The position numbers and the translations under genes were made by a program. A stretch of DNA of 64,000 nt from Rhipicephalus microplus. Taxonomy: Eukaryota > Arthropoda > Arachnida > Ixodida > Ixodidae. The DNA lies in assembly GCF_043290135.1 (NCBI RefSeq), contig NC_134707.1, positions 140,059,319 to 140,123,318 of the forward strand, in the 5' to 3' direction. How positions within the stretch are numbered: the first letter of the stretch is position 1; every line of letters begins with the position of its first letter. Under the pieces are notes generated by a model. The model made no database searches, was not told the origin of the DNA, and saw only the letters and a program-made list of their open reading frames with translations. Positions 36,496 through 50,000 of the stretch are shown here, in pieces.

Positions 36496-39400
36496 GTTTC
36501 TAGTTGTGGAGATTCTAGTGTCCGAGTTTCTTGTTGCGAAGTCTCAAGTTGTGGAGTTTCTAGCTGTGGAGTTTCTAGTTGCGGAGTTTCTAGTTGCGGA
36601 GTTTCTAGTTGCGGAGTTTCTAGTTGTGGAGTTTCTAGTTGTGGAATTTGTAGTTGTGGAGTATCGTATTGTGGTGTTTCAAGTTGTGGAGGTTCTAGCT
36701 GTGGAGTTTCTAGTTGTGGAGTTTCTAGTTGCAGAGTTTCTAGTTGCGGAGTTTTCTAGTTGTGGAGATTCTAGTGGCGGAGTTTCAAGTTGTGGGGTTT
36801 CTAGTTGCGGAGTTACTAGCTGTGGAGTTTGTAGTGGCGGAGTCTCTAGTTGTGCAGTCTCTAGTTGTTGAGTTGGTAGTTGTGAAGTATATAGTTGTGG
36901 GGTTTCTAGCTGTGGAGTTTCTAGTTGCGGAGTTTCTAGTTGCAAAGTTTCTAGTTGCGGAATTTCTAGTTGCAGAGATTCTAGTTGGGGAGTTTCTAGT
37001 TGGGGAGTTTCTAGTTGCGGAGTTTCTAGTTGTGGAGTTTCTAGTTGCGGAATTCGTAGTTGTGGAGTATCTAGTTTTGGTGTTTCAAGTTGTGGAGTCT
37101 GTAGTTGTGGAGTATCTATATGTTGGGTTTCAAGTTGTGGAGTTTCTAGCTGTGGAGTTTCTAGTTGTTGAGTTTACAGTTGACGAGTTTCTATTTGCGA
37201 AGTCTCAAGTTGTGGAGTTTCTAGCAGTAAAGTTTCTAGTTGCAGAGTTTCCAGTTGCGAAGTTTCCAGTTGTGGAGTTTCCAGTTGTGGAAATTCAATC
37301 TGTGTAGTTTCTAGTTGTGGAGTCTCAATTTTGGAGTTCCTAGTTGTGGAGTCTCTAGTTGTCGAGTTTATAGTTGTGGAGTGTCTATTTGTGGAGTTTC
37401 TAGTTGTGAAGTTTCTAGTTTTGGAGTTTCTAGTTGGAGTTTTTAGTTTTCGAGCTTCTAGTTGTAGATTTTCTATTTGCAGAGTTCCTCGTTGTTGGGT
37501 TTCTAGTTGTGGAAATTCTAGCTGTGGAGTTTCTACGTATGGAATCTCTAGTCGAGGAGTTTCCAGTTGTGTAGTTTCTATCTGAGGAGTTTCTAAATGC
37601 AAAGTCTCTAGTTGTGCAGTCTCTAGTTGTGGAGTTCTAGTTGTGGAGTTTCTTGTTGGGGAGTTTCTAGTTTTGAAGTTTCTAGTTGTGGATTTTCTAG
37701 TTGCGGAGTTTCTAGTTGCGGAGTTTCCAGTTGGGGAGTTTCTACTTGAGTTTATAGTTGTGGAGTTTCTAGTTGTGGAGTTTGTTGTTGCAGAGTTTCG
37801 ATTTGCAGAGTTTCAAGTTGTGGAGTTTCTAGTTGGAGTTTTTAGTTTTCGAGTTCCTAGTTGTAGATTTTCTATTTGCAGAGTTCCTAGTTGTGGAGTT
37901 TCTAGTTGTGGGGTTTCTAGTTGTGGAAATTCTAGCTGTGGAGTTTCTACTTATGAAATCTCTAGTTGTGGAGTTTCTAGTTGTGGAGTTTCTAGTTATG
38001 GAGTTTCTAGTTGCGGAGTTTCTAGTTGCGGAGTTTCCAGTTGGGGAGTTTCTACTTGGGTTTATAGTTGTGGAATTTCGAGTTGCAGAGTTTCGAGTTG
38101 GGGAGTTTCAAATTGTGGAGTTTCTAGTTGCGGAGTTTCTAGTTGCGGAGTTTCTAGCTGCGGAGTTTCTAGTTGCGGAGTCTCTAGTTGTGCAGTCTCT
38201 AGTTGTTGAGTTTCTAGTTGTGAAGTTTATAGTTGAGGGGTTTCTAGCTGTGGAGTTTCTAGTTGCGGAGTTTCTATTTGCATAGTTTCTAGTTGCGGAG
38301 TTTTTAGCTGCAGAGTTTCTAGTTGTGGAGTTTCTAGTTGTGGAGTTTCTAGTTGTGGAGTTTTAGTTGTGGCGTTTCCAGTTGAGGAATTTATAGGTGT
38401 GGAGTTTGTAGTTGTTGAGTTTCTAGTTGTCGGGTTTCTAGTTGCAGAATTTCTAGTTGTGGAGTGTCTAGTTGTGGAGCTTTTAGTTGAAGAGTCTCTA
38501 GTTGTTGAGTCTCTAGCTGTGAAAATTCTAGTTGTGGAGTTTCTAGTTGAAGAGTTTGTTGTTGCGGAGTTTCTAGATGGTGTTTTTCTAGTTGTAGGGT
38601 TTCTGGCTGTGGAGTTTAGAGGTGCGGAGTTTCTAGTTGTCGAGTTTCTAGTTGTGAGGTTTGTAGTTGTGGAGTTTCTAGTGGTAGAGTTTCTAGTTGT
38701 GGAATCTCTAGTTGTGGAGTTTCTAGTTGTGGAGTATCTAAATGCGAACTCTCAAGTTGTGGAGTTTCTAGTTGTGGAGTTTCTAGCTGTGGAGTTTTTA
38801 GTTGTTGAGTTTCTAGTTGACGAGTTTCTATTTGCGAAGTCTCAAGTGTTGGAGTTTCTAGCTGTGGAGTTTCTAGTTGCGGAGTTTGTAGTTGCGGAGT
38901 TTCTAGTTGCAGAGTTTCTAGTTGTGGAGATTCTATTTGCCGAGTTTCTTGTTGCGAAATCTCAAGTTGTGGAGTTTCTAGCTGTGGAGTTTCTAGTTGC
39001 GGAGTTTCTAGTGGCAGAGTTTCTAGCTGCGGAGTTTTCTAGTTGTGGAGATTCTAGTGGCGGAGTTTCAAGTTGTGGAGTTTCTAGTTGCGGAGTCTCT
39101 AGTTGTGCAGTCTCTAGTTGTTGAGTTGCTAGTTGTGAAGTTTCTAATGTGGGGTTTCTAGCTGTGTAGTTTCTAGTTGCGGAGTTTCTAGTTGCAGAGT
39201 TTCTAGTTGCGGAGTTTCTAGTTGCAGAGATTCTAGTTGTGGAGTTTCTAGTTGGGGAGTTTCTAGTTGTTGAGTTTCTAGCTGTGGAGTTTCTAGTCGC
39301 GGAGTTTCTAGTTGCGGAGTTTCTAGTCGCGGAGTTTCTGGTTGCAGAGTTTCTAGTTGCGGAGTTTCTAGATGCAGAGTTTCTAGTTGTGGAGTTTCTA

Positions 39401-39610
39401 GTTGTGGAGTTTTAGTTGTGGAGTTTCAAGTTGTGGAATTTCAAGTTGTGGAATTTATAGGTGTCGAGTTTCTAGTTGTTGAGTGTCTAGTTGTGGAGTT
39501 TCTAGTTGCGGAGTTTCTAGTTGTGGAGTTTCTACTTGTGGAGTTTCTAGTTGTGGAGTTTTGAGCTGCGGAGTTTCTGGTGTCGGAGTTTCAGGTTGTG
39601 GAGTTTCTAG

Positions 39611-41056
39611 TGGTGGAGTTGGTAGTTGTGGAGTATCTTGTTGTGGAGTTTCAAGTTGAGGAGTTTTTAGTTGTGGATTTCGAAGTTGTAGAGTTCCTAG
39701 TTGTGGAGGTTCTAGTGGTGGAGTTTCTAGTTGTTGAGTTTCTAGTTGCTGAGTTTCTAGTCGCGAAGTCTCAAATGGTGGAGTTTCTAGCTGTGGATTT
39801 TGAAGTTGTAGAGTTCCTAGTTGCGGAGTGTCTAGACGGAAGTTTCTAGTTGTTGAGTTTCTAGTTGACGAGCTTCTATTTGCGAAGTCTCAAGTTGTGG
39901 AGTTTCTAGCTGTGGAGTTTCTAGTTGCGGAGTTTGTAGCTGCGGAGTTTCTAGTTGCAGAGTTTCTAGTTGTGGAGATTCTAGTGTCCGAGTTTCTTGT
40001 TGCGAAGTCTCAAGTTGTGGAGTTTCTAGCTGTGGAGTTTCTAGTTGCGGAGTTTCTAGTTGCGGAGTTTCTAGTTGCGAAGTTTCTAGTTGTGGAGTTT
40101 CTAGTTGTGGAATTTGTAATTGTGGAGTATCGTGTTGTGGTGTTTCAAGTTGTGGAGTTTCTAGCTGTTGAGTTTCTAGTTGTGGAGTTTCTAGTTGCAG
40201 AGTTTCTAGTTGCGGAGTTTTCTAGTTGTGGAGATTCTAGTGGCGGAGTTTCAAGTTGTGGAGTTTCTAGTTGCGGAGTTACTAGCTGTGGAGTTTGTAG
40301 TGGCGGAGTCTCTAGTTGTGCAGTCTCTAGTTGTTGAGTTGCTAGTTGTGAAGTATATAGTTGTGGGGTTTCTAGCTCTGGAGTTTCTAGTTGCGGAGTT
40401 TCTAGTTGCAAAGTTTCTAGTTGCGGAATTTCTAGTTGCAGAGATTCTAGTTGTGGAGTTTCTAGCTGTAAAGTTTCTAGTTGCAGAGTTTCTAGTTGCG
40501 AAGTTTTCAGTTGTGGAGTTTCCAGTTGTGGAAATTCAATCTGTGTAGTTTCTAGTTGTGGAGTCTAAATTTTGGAGTTCCTAGTTGTGGAGTCTCTAGT
40601 TGTCGAGTTTCTAGTTGTGGAGTGTCTACTTGTGGAGTTTCTAGTTGTGAAGTTTCTAGTTGTGGAGTTTCTAGTTGGAGTTTTCAGTTTTCGAGCTTCT
40701 AGTTGTAGATTTTCTATTTGCAGAGTTCCTCATTGTTGGGTTTCTAGTTGTGGAAATTCTAGCTGTGGAGTTTCTACTTATAGAATCTCTAGTCGAGGAG
40801 TTTCTAGTTGTGTAGTTTCTATCTGAGGAGTTTCTAAATGCAAAGTCTCTAGTTGTGCAGTCTCTAGTTGTGGAGTTTCTAGTTGTGGAGTTTCTTCTTG
40901 GGGAGTTTCTAGTTGTGAAGTTTCTAGTTGTGGATTTTCTAGTTGCGGAGTTTCTAGTTGCGGAGTTTCCAGTTGGGGAGTTTCTACTTGAGTTTATAGT
41001 TGTGGATTTTCTAGTTGCAAAGTTTCGATTTGCAGAGTTTCAAGTTGTGGAGTTTC
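39611..41056 (+). repeat. 15-bp satellite bridging the 9.4-kb and 7.5-kb HOR blocks
   Basis: The variant series here is found again at about 45,246-46,765, first at an offset of 5,635 bp and then at 5,710 bp. The 75-bp step (five units) comes from extra units near 46,100-46,175 that include a GTTTACAGTTGACGAG stretch absent near 40,460. Parts also match 23,990-24,230 and 27,100-27,290 of the 9.4-kb HOR. There is no non-satellite sequence. Confidence 0.75.
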
Positions 41057-44000
41057 TAGTTGCGGAGATTCTAGCTGCGGAGTTTCTAGTTGCGGAGTCT
41101 CTAGTTGTGCAGTCTATATTTGTTGAGTTTCTAGTTGTGAAGTTTATAGTTGAGGGGTTTCTAGCTGTGGAGTTTCTAGTTGCGGAATTTCTATTTGCAG
41201 AGTTTCTAGTTGCGGAGTTTCTAGCTGCACAGTTTCTAGTTGTGGAGTTTCTAGTTGGGAAGTTTCTAGTTGCGGAGTTTCTAGTTGTGGAGTTTCTAGT
41301 TGTGGAGTTTCTAGTTGTGGAGTTTTAGTTGTGGAGTTTCAAGTTGAGGAATTTATAGGTGTGGAGTTTGTAGTTGTTGAGTTTCTAGTTGTCGGGTTTC
41401 TAGTTGCGGAGTTTCTAGTTGTGGAGTGTCTAGTTGTGCAGCTTTTAGTTGAGGAGTCTCTAGGTGTTGAGTCTCTAGCGGCGGAAATTGTAGTTGTGGA
41501 GTTTCTAGTTGCAGAGTTTGTTGTTGCGGAGTTTCTAGATGAGGTTTTTCTAGTTGTAGAGTTTCTGGCTCTGCAGTTTCCAGTTGCGGAGTTTTTAGTT
41601 GTGAGGTTTGTAGTTGTGGAGTTTCTAGTGGTGGAGTCTCTAGTTGTGGAGTCTCTAGTTGTGGAGTTTTTAGTTGTGGAGTTTCTAGTTGCGAACTCTC
41701 AAGTTGTGGAGTTTCTAGTTGTGGAATTTCTAGCTGTGGAGTTTCTAGTTGTTGAGTTTCTAGTTGACGAGTTTCTATTTGCGAAGTCTCAAGTTGTGGA
41801 ATTTCTAGCTGTGGAGTTTCTAGTTGCGGAGTTTGTAGTTGCGGAGTTTCCAGTTGCAGAGTTTTTAGTTGTGGAGATTCTAGTTGCCGAGTTTCTTGTT
41901 GCGATGTCTCAAGTTGTGGAGTTTCTATCTGTGAAGTTTCTAGTTGCAGAGTTTCTAGTTGTGGAGTTTCTAGTTGTGGAGTTTCTAGTTGTGGAATTTG
42001 TAGTTGTGGAGTACCTAGTTGTGGTGTTTCAAGTTGTGGAGTTTCTAGCTGTGGAGTTTCTAGTTGCGGAGTTTTCTAGTTGTGGAGATTCTAGCTGTGG
42101 AGTTTCTAGTTGCAGAGTTTCTAGTTGTGGAGTTTCTAGTTGTGGGATTTGTAGTTGTGGAGGATCGTGTTGTGGTGTTTCAAGTTGTGGAGTTTCTAGC
42201 TGTGGAGTTTCTAGTTGTGGAGTTTCTTGTGTCAGAGTTTCTAGTTGCGGAGTTTTCTAGTTGTGGAGATTCTAGTGGCGGAGTTTCAAGTTGTGAAGTT
42301 TCTAGTTGCGGAGTTACTAGCTGTGGAGTTTCCAGGTGCGGAGTCTCTAATTTTGCAGTCTATAGTTGTTGAGTTGCTAGTTGTGAAGTTTATAGTTGTG
42401 GGGTTTCTAGCTGTGGAGTGTCTAGTTGCGGGGTTTGTAGTTGCAGAGTTTCTAGTTTCGGAGTTTCTAGTTGCAGAGATTCTAGTGGTGGAGTTTCTAG
42501 TTGTGGAGTCTCTAGTTGTGGAGTTTCTAGCTGTGGAGTTTCTAGTGGTTGAGTTTCCAGTTGACGAGTTTCTATTTGCGAAGTCTCAAGTTGTGGAGTT
42601 TCTAGCTGTAAAGTTTCTAGTTGCAGAGTTTCTAGTTGCGAAGTTTCCAGTTGTGGAGTTTCCAGTTGTGGAAATTCAATCTGTGTAGTTTCTAGTTGTG
42701 GAGTCTCAATTTTGGAGTTCCTAGTTGTGGAGTCTCTAGTGGTCGAGTTTCTAGTTGTGGAGTGTCTATTTGTGGAGTTTCTAGTTGTGAAGTTTCTAGT
42801 TGTGGAGTATCTAGTTGGAGTTTTTAGATTTCGAGCTTCTAGTTGTAAATTTTCTATTTGCAGAGTTCCTCGTTGTGGAGTTTCTAGTTGTGGAAATTCT
42901 AGCTGTGGAGTTTCTACTTATGAAATCTATGAAATCTCTAGTTGTGGAGTTTCTAGTTGTGGAGTTTCTAGTTGTGGAGTTTCTTGTTGGGGAGTTTCTA
43001 GTTGCGGAGTTTCTAGTTGCGGAGTTTCCAGTTGGGGAGTTTCTACTTGGGTTTATAGTTGTGGAATTTCTAGTTGCAGAGTTTCGAGTTGCGGAGTTTC
43101 AAGTTGAGGAGTTTCTAGTTGCGGAGTTTCTAGTTGCGGAGTTTCTAGTTGTGCAGTCTCTAGTTGTTGAGTTTCTAGTTGTGAAGTTTATAGTTGAGGG
43201 GTTTCTAGCTGTGGAGTTTCTAGTTGCGGAGTTTCTATTTGCAGAGTTTCTAGTTGCGGAGTTTTTAGCTGCAGAGTTTCTAGTTGTGGAGTTTCTAGTT
43301 GTGGAGTTTCTAGTTTTGGAGTTTTAGTTGTGCGTTTCCAGTTGAGGAATTCATAGGTGTGGAGTTTGTAGTTGTTGAGTTTCTAGTTATCGGGTTTCTA
43401 GTTGCAGAATTTCTAGTGGTGGAGTGTCTAGTTGTGGAGCTTTTATTTGAAGAGTCCCTAGTTGTTGAGTCTCTAGCTGTGGAAATTCTAGTTGTGGAGT
43501 TTCTAGTTGAAGAGTTTGTTGTTGCGGAGTTTCTAGATTGTGTTTTTCTAGTTGTAGAGTTTCTGGCTGTGGAGTTTCCAGTTGCGGAGTTTCTAGTTGT
43601 GAAGTTTCTAGTTGTGAGGTTTGTAGTTGTGGAGTTTCTAGTGGTAGAGTTTCTAGTTGTGGAATCTCTAGTTGTGGAGTTTCTAGTTGTGGAGTATCTA
43701 AATGCGAACTCTCAAGTTGTGGAGTTTCTAGTTGTGGAGTTTCTAGCTGTGGAGTTTCTAGTTGTTGAGTTTCTAGTTGACGAGTTTCTATTTGCGAAGT
43801 CTCAAGTGTTGGAGTTTTTAGCTGTGGAGTTTCTAGTTGCGGAGTTTGTAGTTGCTAAGTTTGTAGTTGCAGAGTTTCTAGTTATGGAGATTCTATTTGC
43901 CGAGTTACTTGTTGCGAAGTCTCAAGTTGTGGAGTTTCTAGCTGTGGAGTTTCTAGTTGCGGAGTTTCTAGTTGTGGAGTTTCTAGTTGTGGAGTTTTAG

Positions 44001-47000
44001 TTGTGGCGTTTCCAGTTGAGGAATTTATAGGTGTGGAGTTTGTAGTTGTTGAGTTTCTAGTTGTCGGGTTTCTAGTTGCAGAATTTCTAGTTGTGGAGTG
44101 TCTAGTTGTGGAGCTTTTAGTTGAAGAGTCTCTAGTTGTTGAGTCTCTAGCTGTGAAAATTCTAGTTGTGGAGTTTCTAGTTGAAGAGTTTGTTGTTGCG
44201 GAGTTTCTAGATGGTGTTTTTCTAGTTGTAGGGTTTCTGGCTGTGGAGTTTAGAGGTGCGGAGTTTCTAGTTGTCGAGTTTCTAGTTGTGAGGTTTGTAG
44301 TTGTGGAGTTTCTAGTGGTAGAGTTTCTAGTTGTGGAATCTCTAGTTGTGGAGTTTCTAGTTGTGGAGTATCTAAATGCGAACTCTCAAGTTGTGGAGTT
44401 TCTAGTTGTGGAGTTTCTAGCTGTGGAGTTTTTAGTTGTTGAGTTTCTAGTTGACGAGTTTCTATTTGCGAAGTCTCAAGTGTTGGAGTTTCTAGCTGTG
44501 GAGTTTCTAGTTGCGGAGTTTCTAGTTGCGGAGTTTCTAGTTGCAGAGTTTCTAGTTGTGGAGATTCTATTTGCCGAGTTTCTTGTTGCGAAATCTCAAG
44601 TTGTGGAGTTTCTAGCTGTGGAGTTTCTAGTTGCGGAGTTTCTAGTGGCAGAGTTTCTAGCTGCGGAGTTTTCTAGTTGTGGAGATTCTAGTGGCGGAGT
44701 TTCAAGTTGTGGAGTTTCTAGTTGCGGAGTCTCTAGTTGTGCAGTCTCTAGTTGTTGAGTTGCTAGTTGTGAAGTTTCTAGTTGTGGGGTTTCTAGCTGT
44801 GTAGTTTCTAGTTGCGGAGTTTCTAGTTGCAGAGTTTCTAGTTGCGGAGTTTCTAGTTGCAGAGATTCTAGTTGTGGAGTTTCTAGTTGGGGAGTTTCTA
44901 GTTGTTGAGTTTCTAGCTGTGGAGTTTCTAGTCGCGGAGTTTCTAGTTACGGAGTTTCTAGTCGCGGAGTTTCTGGTTGCAGAGTTTCTAGTTGCGGAGT
45001 TTCTAGATGCAGAGTTTCTAGTTGTGGAGTTTCTAGTTGTGGAGTTTTAGTTGTGGAGTTTCAAGTTGTGGAATTTCAAGTTGTGGAATTTATAGGTGTC
45101 GAGTTTCTAGTTGTTGAGTGTCTAGTTGTGGAGTTTCTAGTTGCGGAGTTTCTAGTTGTGGAGTTTCTACTTGTGGAGTTTCTAGTTGTGGAGTTTTGAG
45201 TTGCGGAGTTTCTGGTGTCGGAGTTTCAGGTTGTGGAGTTTCTAGTGGTGGAGTTGGTAGTTGTGGAGTATCTTGTTGTGGAGTTTCAAGTTGAGGAGTT
45301 TTTAGTTGTGGATTTCGAAGTTGTAGAGTTCCTAGTTGTGGAGGTTCTAGTGGTGGAGTTTCTAGTTGTTCAGTTTCTAGTTGCTGAGTTTCTAGTCGCG
45401 AAGTCTCAAATTGTGGAGTTTCTAGCTGTGGATTTTGAAGTTGTAGAGTTCCTAGTTGCGGAGTGTCTAGATGGAAGTTTCTAGTTGTTGAGTTTCTAGT
45501 TGACGAGCTTCTATTTGCGAAGTCTCAAGTTGTGGAGTTTCTAGCTTTGGAGTTTCTAGTTGCGGAGTTTGTAGCTGCGGAGTTTCTAGTTGCAGAGTTT
45601 CTAGTTGTGGAGATTCTAGTGTCCGAGTTTCTTGTTGCGAAGTCTCAAGTTGTGGAGTTTCTAGCTGTGGAGTTTCTAGTTGCGGAGTTTCTAGTTGCGG
45701 AGTTTCTAGTTGCGAAGTTTCTAGTTGTGGAGTTTCTAGTTGTGGAATTTGTAGTTGTGGAGTATCGTGTTGTGGTGTTTCAAGTTGTGGAGTTTCTAGC
45801 TGTTGAGTTTCTAGTTGTGGAGTTTCTAGTTGCAGAGTTTCTAGTTGCGGAGTTTTCTAGTTGTGGAGATTCTAGTGGCGGAGTTTCAAGTTGTGGAGTT
45901 TCTAGTTGCGGAGTTACTAGCTGTGGAGTTTGTAGTGGCGGAGTCTCTAGTTGTGCAGTCTCTAGTTGTTGAGTTGCTAGTTGTGAAGTATATAGTTGTG
46001 GGGTTTCTAGCTCTGGAGTTTCCAGTTGCGGAGTTTCTAGTTGCAAAGTTTCTAGTTGCGGAATTTCTAGTTGCAGAGATTCTAGTTGTGGAGTTTCTAG
46101 CTGTGGAGTTTCTAGTGGTTGAGTTTACAGTTGACGAGTTTCTATTTGCGAAGTCTCGAGTTGTGGAGTTTCTAGCTGTAAAGTTTCTAGTTGCAGAGTT
46201 TCTAGTTGCGAAGTTTTCAGTTGTGGAGTTTCCAGTTGTGGAAATTCAATCTGTGTAGTTTCTAGTTGTGGAGTCTAAATTTTGGAGTTCCTAGTTGTGG
46301 AGTCTCTAGTTGTCGAGTTTCTAGTTGTGGAGTGTCTACTTGTGGAGTTTCTAGTTGTGAAGTTTCTAGTTGTGGAGTTTCTAGTTGGAGTTTTCAGTTT
46401 TCGAGCTTCTAGTTGTAGATTTTCTATTTGCAGAGTTCCTCATTGTTGGGTTTCTAGTTGTGGAAATTCTAGCTGTGGAGTTTCTACTTATAGAATCTCT
46501 AGTCGAGGAGTTTCTAGTTGTGTAGTTTCTATCTGAGGAGTTTCTAAATGCAAAGTCTCTAGTTGTGCAGTCTCTAGTTGTGGAGTTTCTAGTTGTGGAG
46601 TTTCTTCTTGGGGAGTTTCTAGTTGTGAAGTTTCTAGTTGTGGATTTTCTAGTTGCGGAGTTTCTAGTTGCGGAGTTTCCAGTTGGGGAGTTTCTACTTG
46701 AGTTTATAGTTGTGGATTTTCTAGTTGCAAAGTTTCGATTTGCAGAGTTTCAAGTTGTGGAGTTTCTAGTTGCGGAGATTCTAGCTGCGGAGTTTCTAGT
46801 TGCGGAGTCTCTAGTTGTGCAGTCTATATTTGTTGAGTTTCTAGTTGTGAAGTTTATAGTTGAGGGGTTTCTAGCTGAGGAGTTTATAGTTGCGGAATTT
46901 CTATTTGCAGAGTTTCTAGTTGCGGAGTTTCTAGCTGCACAGTTTCTAGTTGTGGAGTTTCTAGTTGGGAAGTTTCTAGTTGCGGAGTTTCTAGTTGTGG

Positions 47001-50000
47001 AGTTTCTAGTTGTGGAGTTTCTAGTTGTGGAGTTTTAGTTGTGGAGTTTCAAGTTGAGGAATTTATAGGTGTGGAGTTTGTAGTTGTTGAGTTTCTAGTT
47101 GTCGGGTTTCTAGTTGCGGAGTTTCTAGTTGTGGAGTGTCTAGTTGTGCAGCTTTTAGTTGAGGAGTCTCTAGGTGTTGAGTCTCTAGCGGCGGAAATTG
47201 TAGTTGTGGAGTTTCTAGTTGCAGAGTTTGTTGTTGCGGAGTTTCTAGATGAGGTTTTTCTAGTTGTAGAGTTTCTGGCTCTGCAGTTTCCAGTTGCGGA
47301 GTTTTTAGTTGTGAGGTTTGTAGTTGTGGAGTTTCTAGTGGTAGAGTTTCTAGTTGTGGAATCTCTAGTTGTGGAGTTTCTAGTTGTGGAGTATCTAAAT
47401 GCGAACTCTCAAGTTGTGGAGTTTCTAGTTGTGGAGTTTCTAGCTGTGGAGTTTCTAGTTGTTGAGTTTCTAGTTGACGAGTTTCTATTTGCGAAGTCTC
47501 AAGTGTTGGAGTTTTTAGCTGTGGAGTTTCTAGTTGCGGAGTTTGTAGTTGCTAAGTTTGTAGTTGCAGAGTTTCTAGTTATGGAGATTCTATTTGCCGA
47601 GTTTCTTGTTGCGAAGTCTCAAGTTGTGGAGTTTCTAGCTGTGGAGTTTCTAGTTGCGGAGTTTCTAGTTGTGGAGTTTCTAGTTGTGGAGTTTTAGTTG
47701 TGGCGTTTCCAGTTGAGGAATTTATAGGTGTGGAGTTTGTAGTTGTTGAGTTTCTAGTTGTCGGGTTTCTAGTTGCAGAATTTCTATTTGTGGAGTGTCT
47801 AGTTGTGGAGCTTTTAGTTGAAGAGTCTCTAGTTGTTGAGTCTCTAGCTGTGAAAATTCTAGTTGTGGAGTTTCTAGTTGAAGAGTTTGTTGTTGCGGAG
47901 TTTCTAGATGGTGTTTTTCTAGTTGTAGGGTTTCTGGCTGTGGAGTTTAGAGGTGCGGAGTTTCTAGTTGTCGAGTTTCTAGTTGTGAGGTTTGTAGTTG
48001 TGGAGTTTCTAGTGGTAGAGTTTCTAGTTGTGGAATCTCTAGTTGTGGAGTTTCTAGTTGTGGAGTATCTAAATGCGAACTCTCAAGTTGTGGAGTTTCT
48101 AGTTGTGGAGTTTCTAGCTGTGCAGTTTTTAGTTGTTGAGTTTCTAGTTGACGAGTTTCTATTTGCGAAGTCTCAAGTGTTGGAGTTTCTAGCTGTGGAG
48201 TTTCTAGTTGCGGAGTTTGTAGTTGCGGAGTTTCTAGTTGCAGAGTTTCTAGTTGTGGAGATTCTATTTGCCGAGTTTCTTGTTGCGAAATCTCAAGTTG
48301 TGGAGTTTCTAGCTGTGGAGTTTTAGTTGCGGAGTTTCTAGTGGCAGAGTTTCTAGCTGCGGAGTTTTCTAGTTGTGGAGATTCTAGTGGCGGAGTTTCA
48401 AGTTGTGGAGTTTCTAGTTGCGGAGTCTCTAGTTGTGCAGTCTCTAGTTGTTGAGTTGCTAGTTGTGAAGTTTCTAGTTGTGGGGTTTCTAGCTGTGTAG
48501 TTTCTAGTTGCGGAGTTTCTAGTTGCAGAGTTTCTAGTTGCGGAGTTTCTAGTTGCGGAGATTCTAGCTGCGGAGTTTCTAGTTGCGGAGTCTCTAGTTG
48601 TGCAGTCTATATTTGTTGAGTTTCTAGTTGTGAAGTTTATAGTTGAGGGGTTTCTAGCTGTGGAGTTTCTAGTTGCGGAATTTCTATTTGCAGAGTTTCT
48701 AGTTGCGGAGTTTCTAGCTGCACAGTTTCTAGTTGTGGAGTTTCTAGTTGGGAAGTTTCTAGTTGCGGAGTTTCTAGTTGTGGAGTTTCTAGTTGTGGAG
48801 CTTCTAGTTGTGGAGTTTTAGTTGTGGAGTTTCAAGTTGAGGAATTTATAGGTGTGGAGTTTGTAGTTGTTGAGTTTCTAGTTGTCGGGTTTCTAGTTGC
48901 GGAGTTTCTAGTTGTGGAGTGTCTAGTTGTGCAGCTTTTAGTTGAGGAGTCTCTAGGTGTTGAGTCTCTAGCGGCGGAAATTGTAGTTGTGGAGTTTCTA
49001 GTTGCAGAGTTTGTTGTTGCGGAGTTTCTAGATGAGGTTTTTCTAGTTGTAGAGTTTCTGGCTCTGCAGTTTCCAGTTGCGGAGTTTTTAGTTGTGAGGT
49101 TTGTAGTTGTGGAGTTTCTAGTGGTGGAGTCTCTAGTTGTGGAGTCTCTAGTTGTGGAGTTTTTAGTTGTGGAGTTTCTAGTTGCGAACTCTCAAGTTGT
49201 GGAGTTTCTAGTTGTGGAATTTCTAGCTGTGGAGTTTCTAGTTGTTGAGTTTCTAGTTGACGAGTTTCTATTTGCGAAGTCTCAAGTTGTGGAATTTCTA
49301 GCTGTGGAGTTTCTAGTTGCGGAGTTTGTAGTTGCGGAGTTTCCAGTTTCAGAGTTTTTAGTTGTGGAGATTCTAGTTGCCGAGTTTCTTGTTGCGATGT
49401 CTCAAGTTGTGGAGTTTCTATCTGTGAAGTTTCTAGTTGCAGAGTTTCTAGTTGTGGAGTTTCTAGTTGTGGAGTTTCTAGTTGTGGAATTTGTAGTTGT
49501 GGAGTACCTAGTTGTGGTGTTTCAAGTTGTGGAGTTTCTAGCTGTGGAGTTTCTAGTTGCGGAGTTTCTAGTGGCAGAGTTTCTAGTTGCGGAGTTTTCT
49601 AGTTGTGGAGATTCTAGCTGTGGAGTTTCTAGTTGCAGAGTTTCTAGTTGTGGAGTTTCTAGTTGTGGGATTTGTAGTTGTGGAGGATCGTGTTGTGGTG
49701 TTTCAAGTTGTGGAGTTTCTAGCTGTGGAGTTTCTAGTTGTGGAGTTTCTTGTGTCAGAGTTTCTAGTTGCGGAGTTTTCTAGTTGTGGAGATTCTAGTG
49801 GCGGAGTTTCAAGTTGTGAAGTTTCTAGTTGCGGAGTTACTAGCTGTGGAGTTTCCAGGTGCGGAGTCTCTAATTTTGCAGTCTATAGTTGTTGAGTTGC
49901 TAGTTGTGAAGTTTATAGTTGTGGGGTTTCTAGCTGTGGAGTGTCTAGTTGCGGGGTTTGTAGTTGCAGAGTTTCTAGTTTCGGAGTTTCTAGTTGCAGA

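Larger units (their letters stand above)
16571..39610 (+). repeat. 9,422-bp higher-order repeat, about 2.4 copies
   Basis: Copy 1 is 16,571-25,992, copy 2 is 25,993-35,414, and a third, partial copy runs from 35,415 to about 39,610. Long variant series recur at exactly +9,422 between copies 1 and 2. The offset falls to +9,093 in copy 3 after a 329-bp deletion near 36,481. Comparing copies 1 and 2 I found five single-base differences: 21,685/31,107, 22,552/31,974, 24,413/33,835, 25,503/34,925 and 25,547/34,969. I did not compare every base. Copy 3 carries more private changes, such as those near 36,452, 37,158 and 37,251. Near 39,610 the series switches to one normally found near 27,100. A recent amplification is the simplest reading; duplicated assembly is the alternative. 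Confidence 0.9.
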
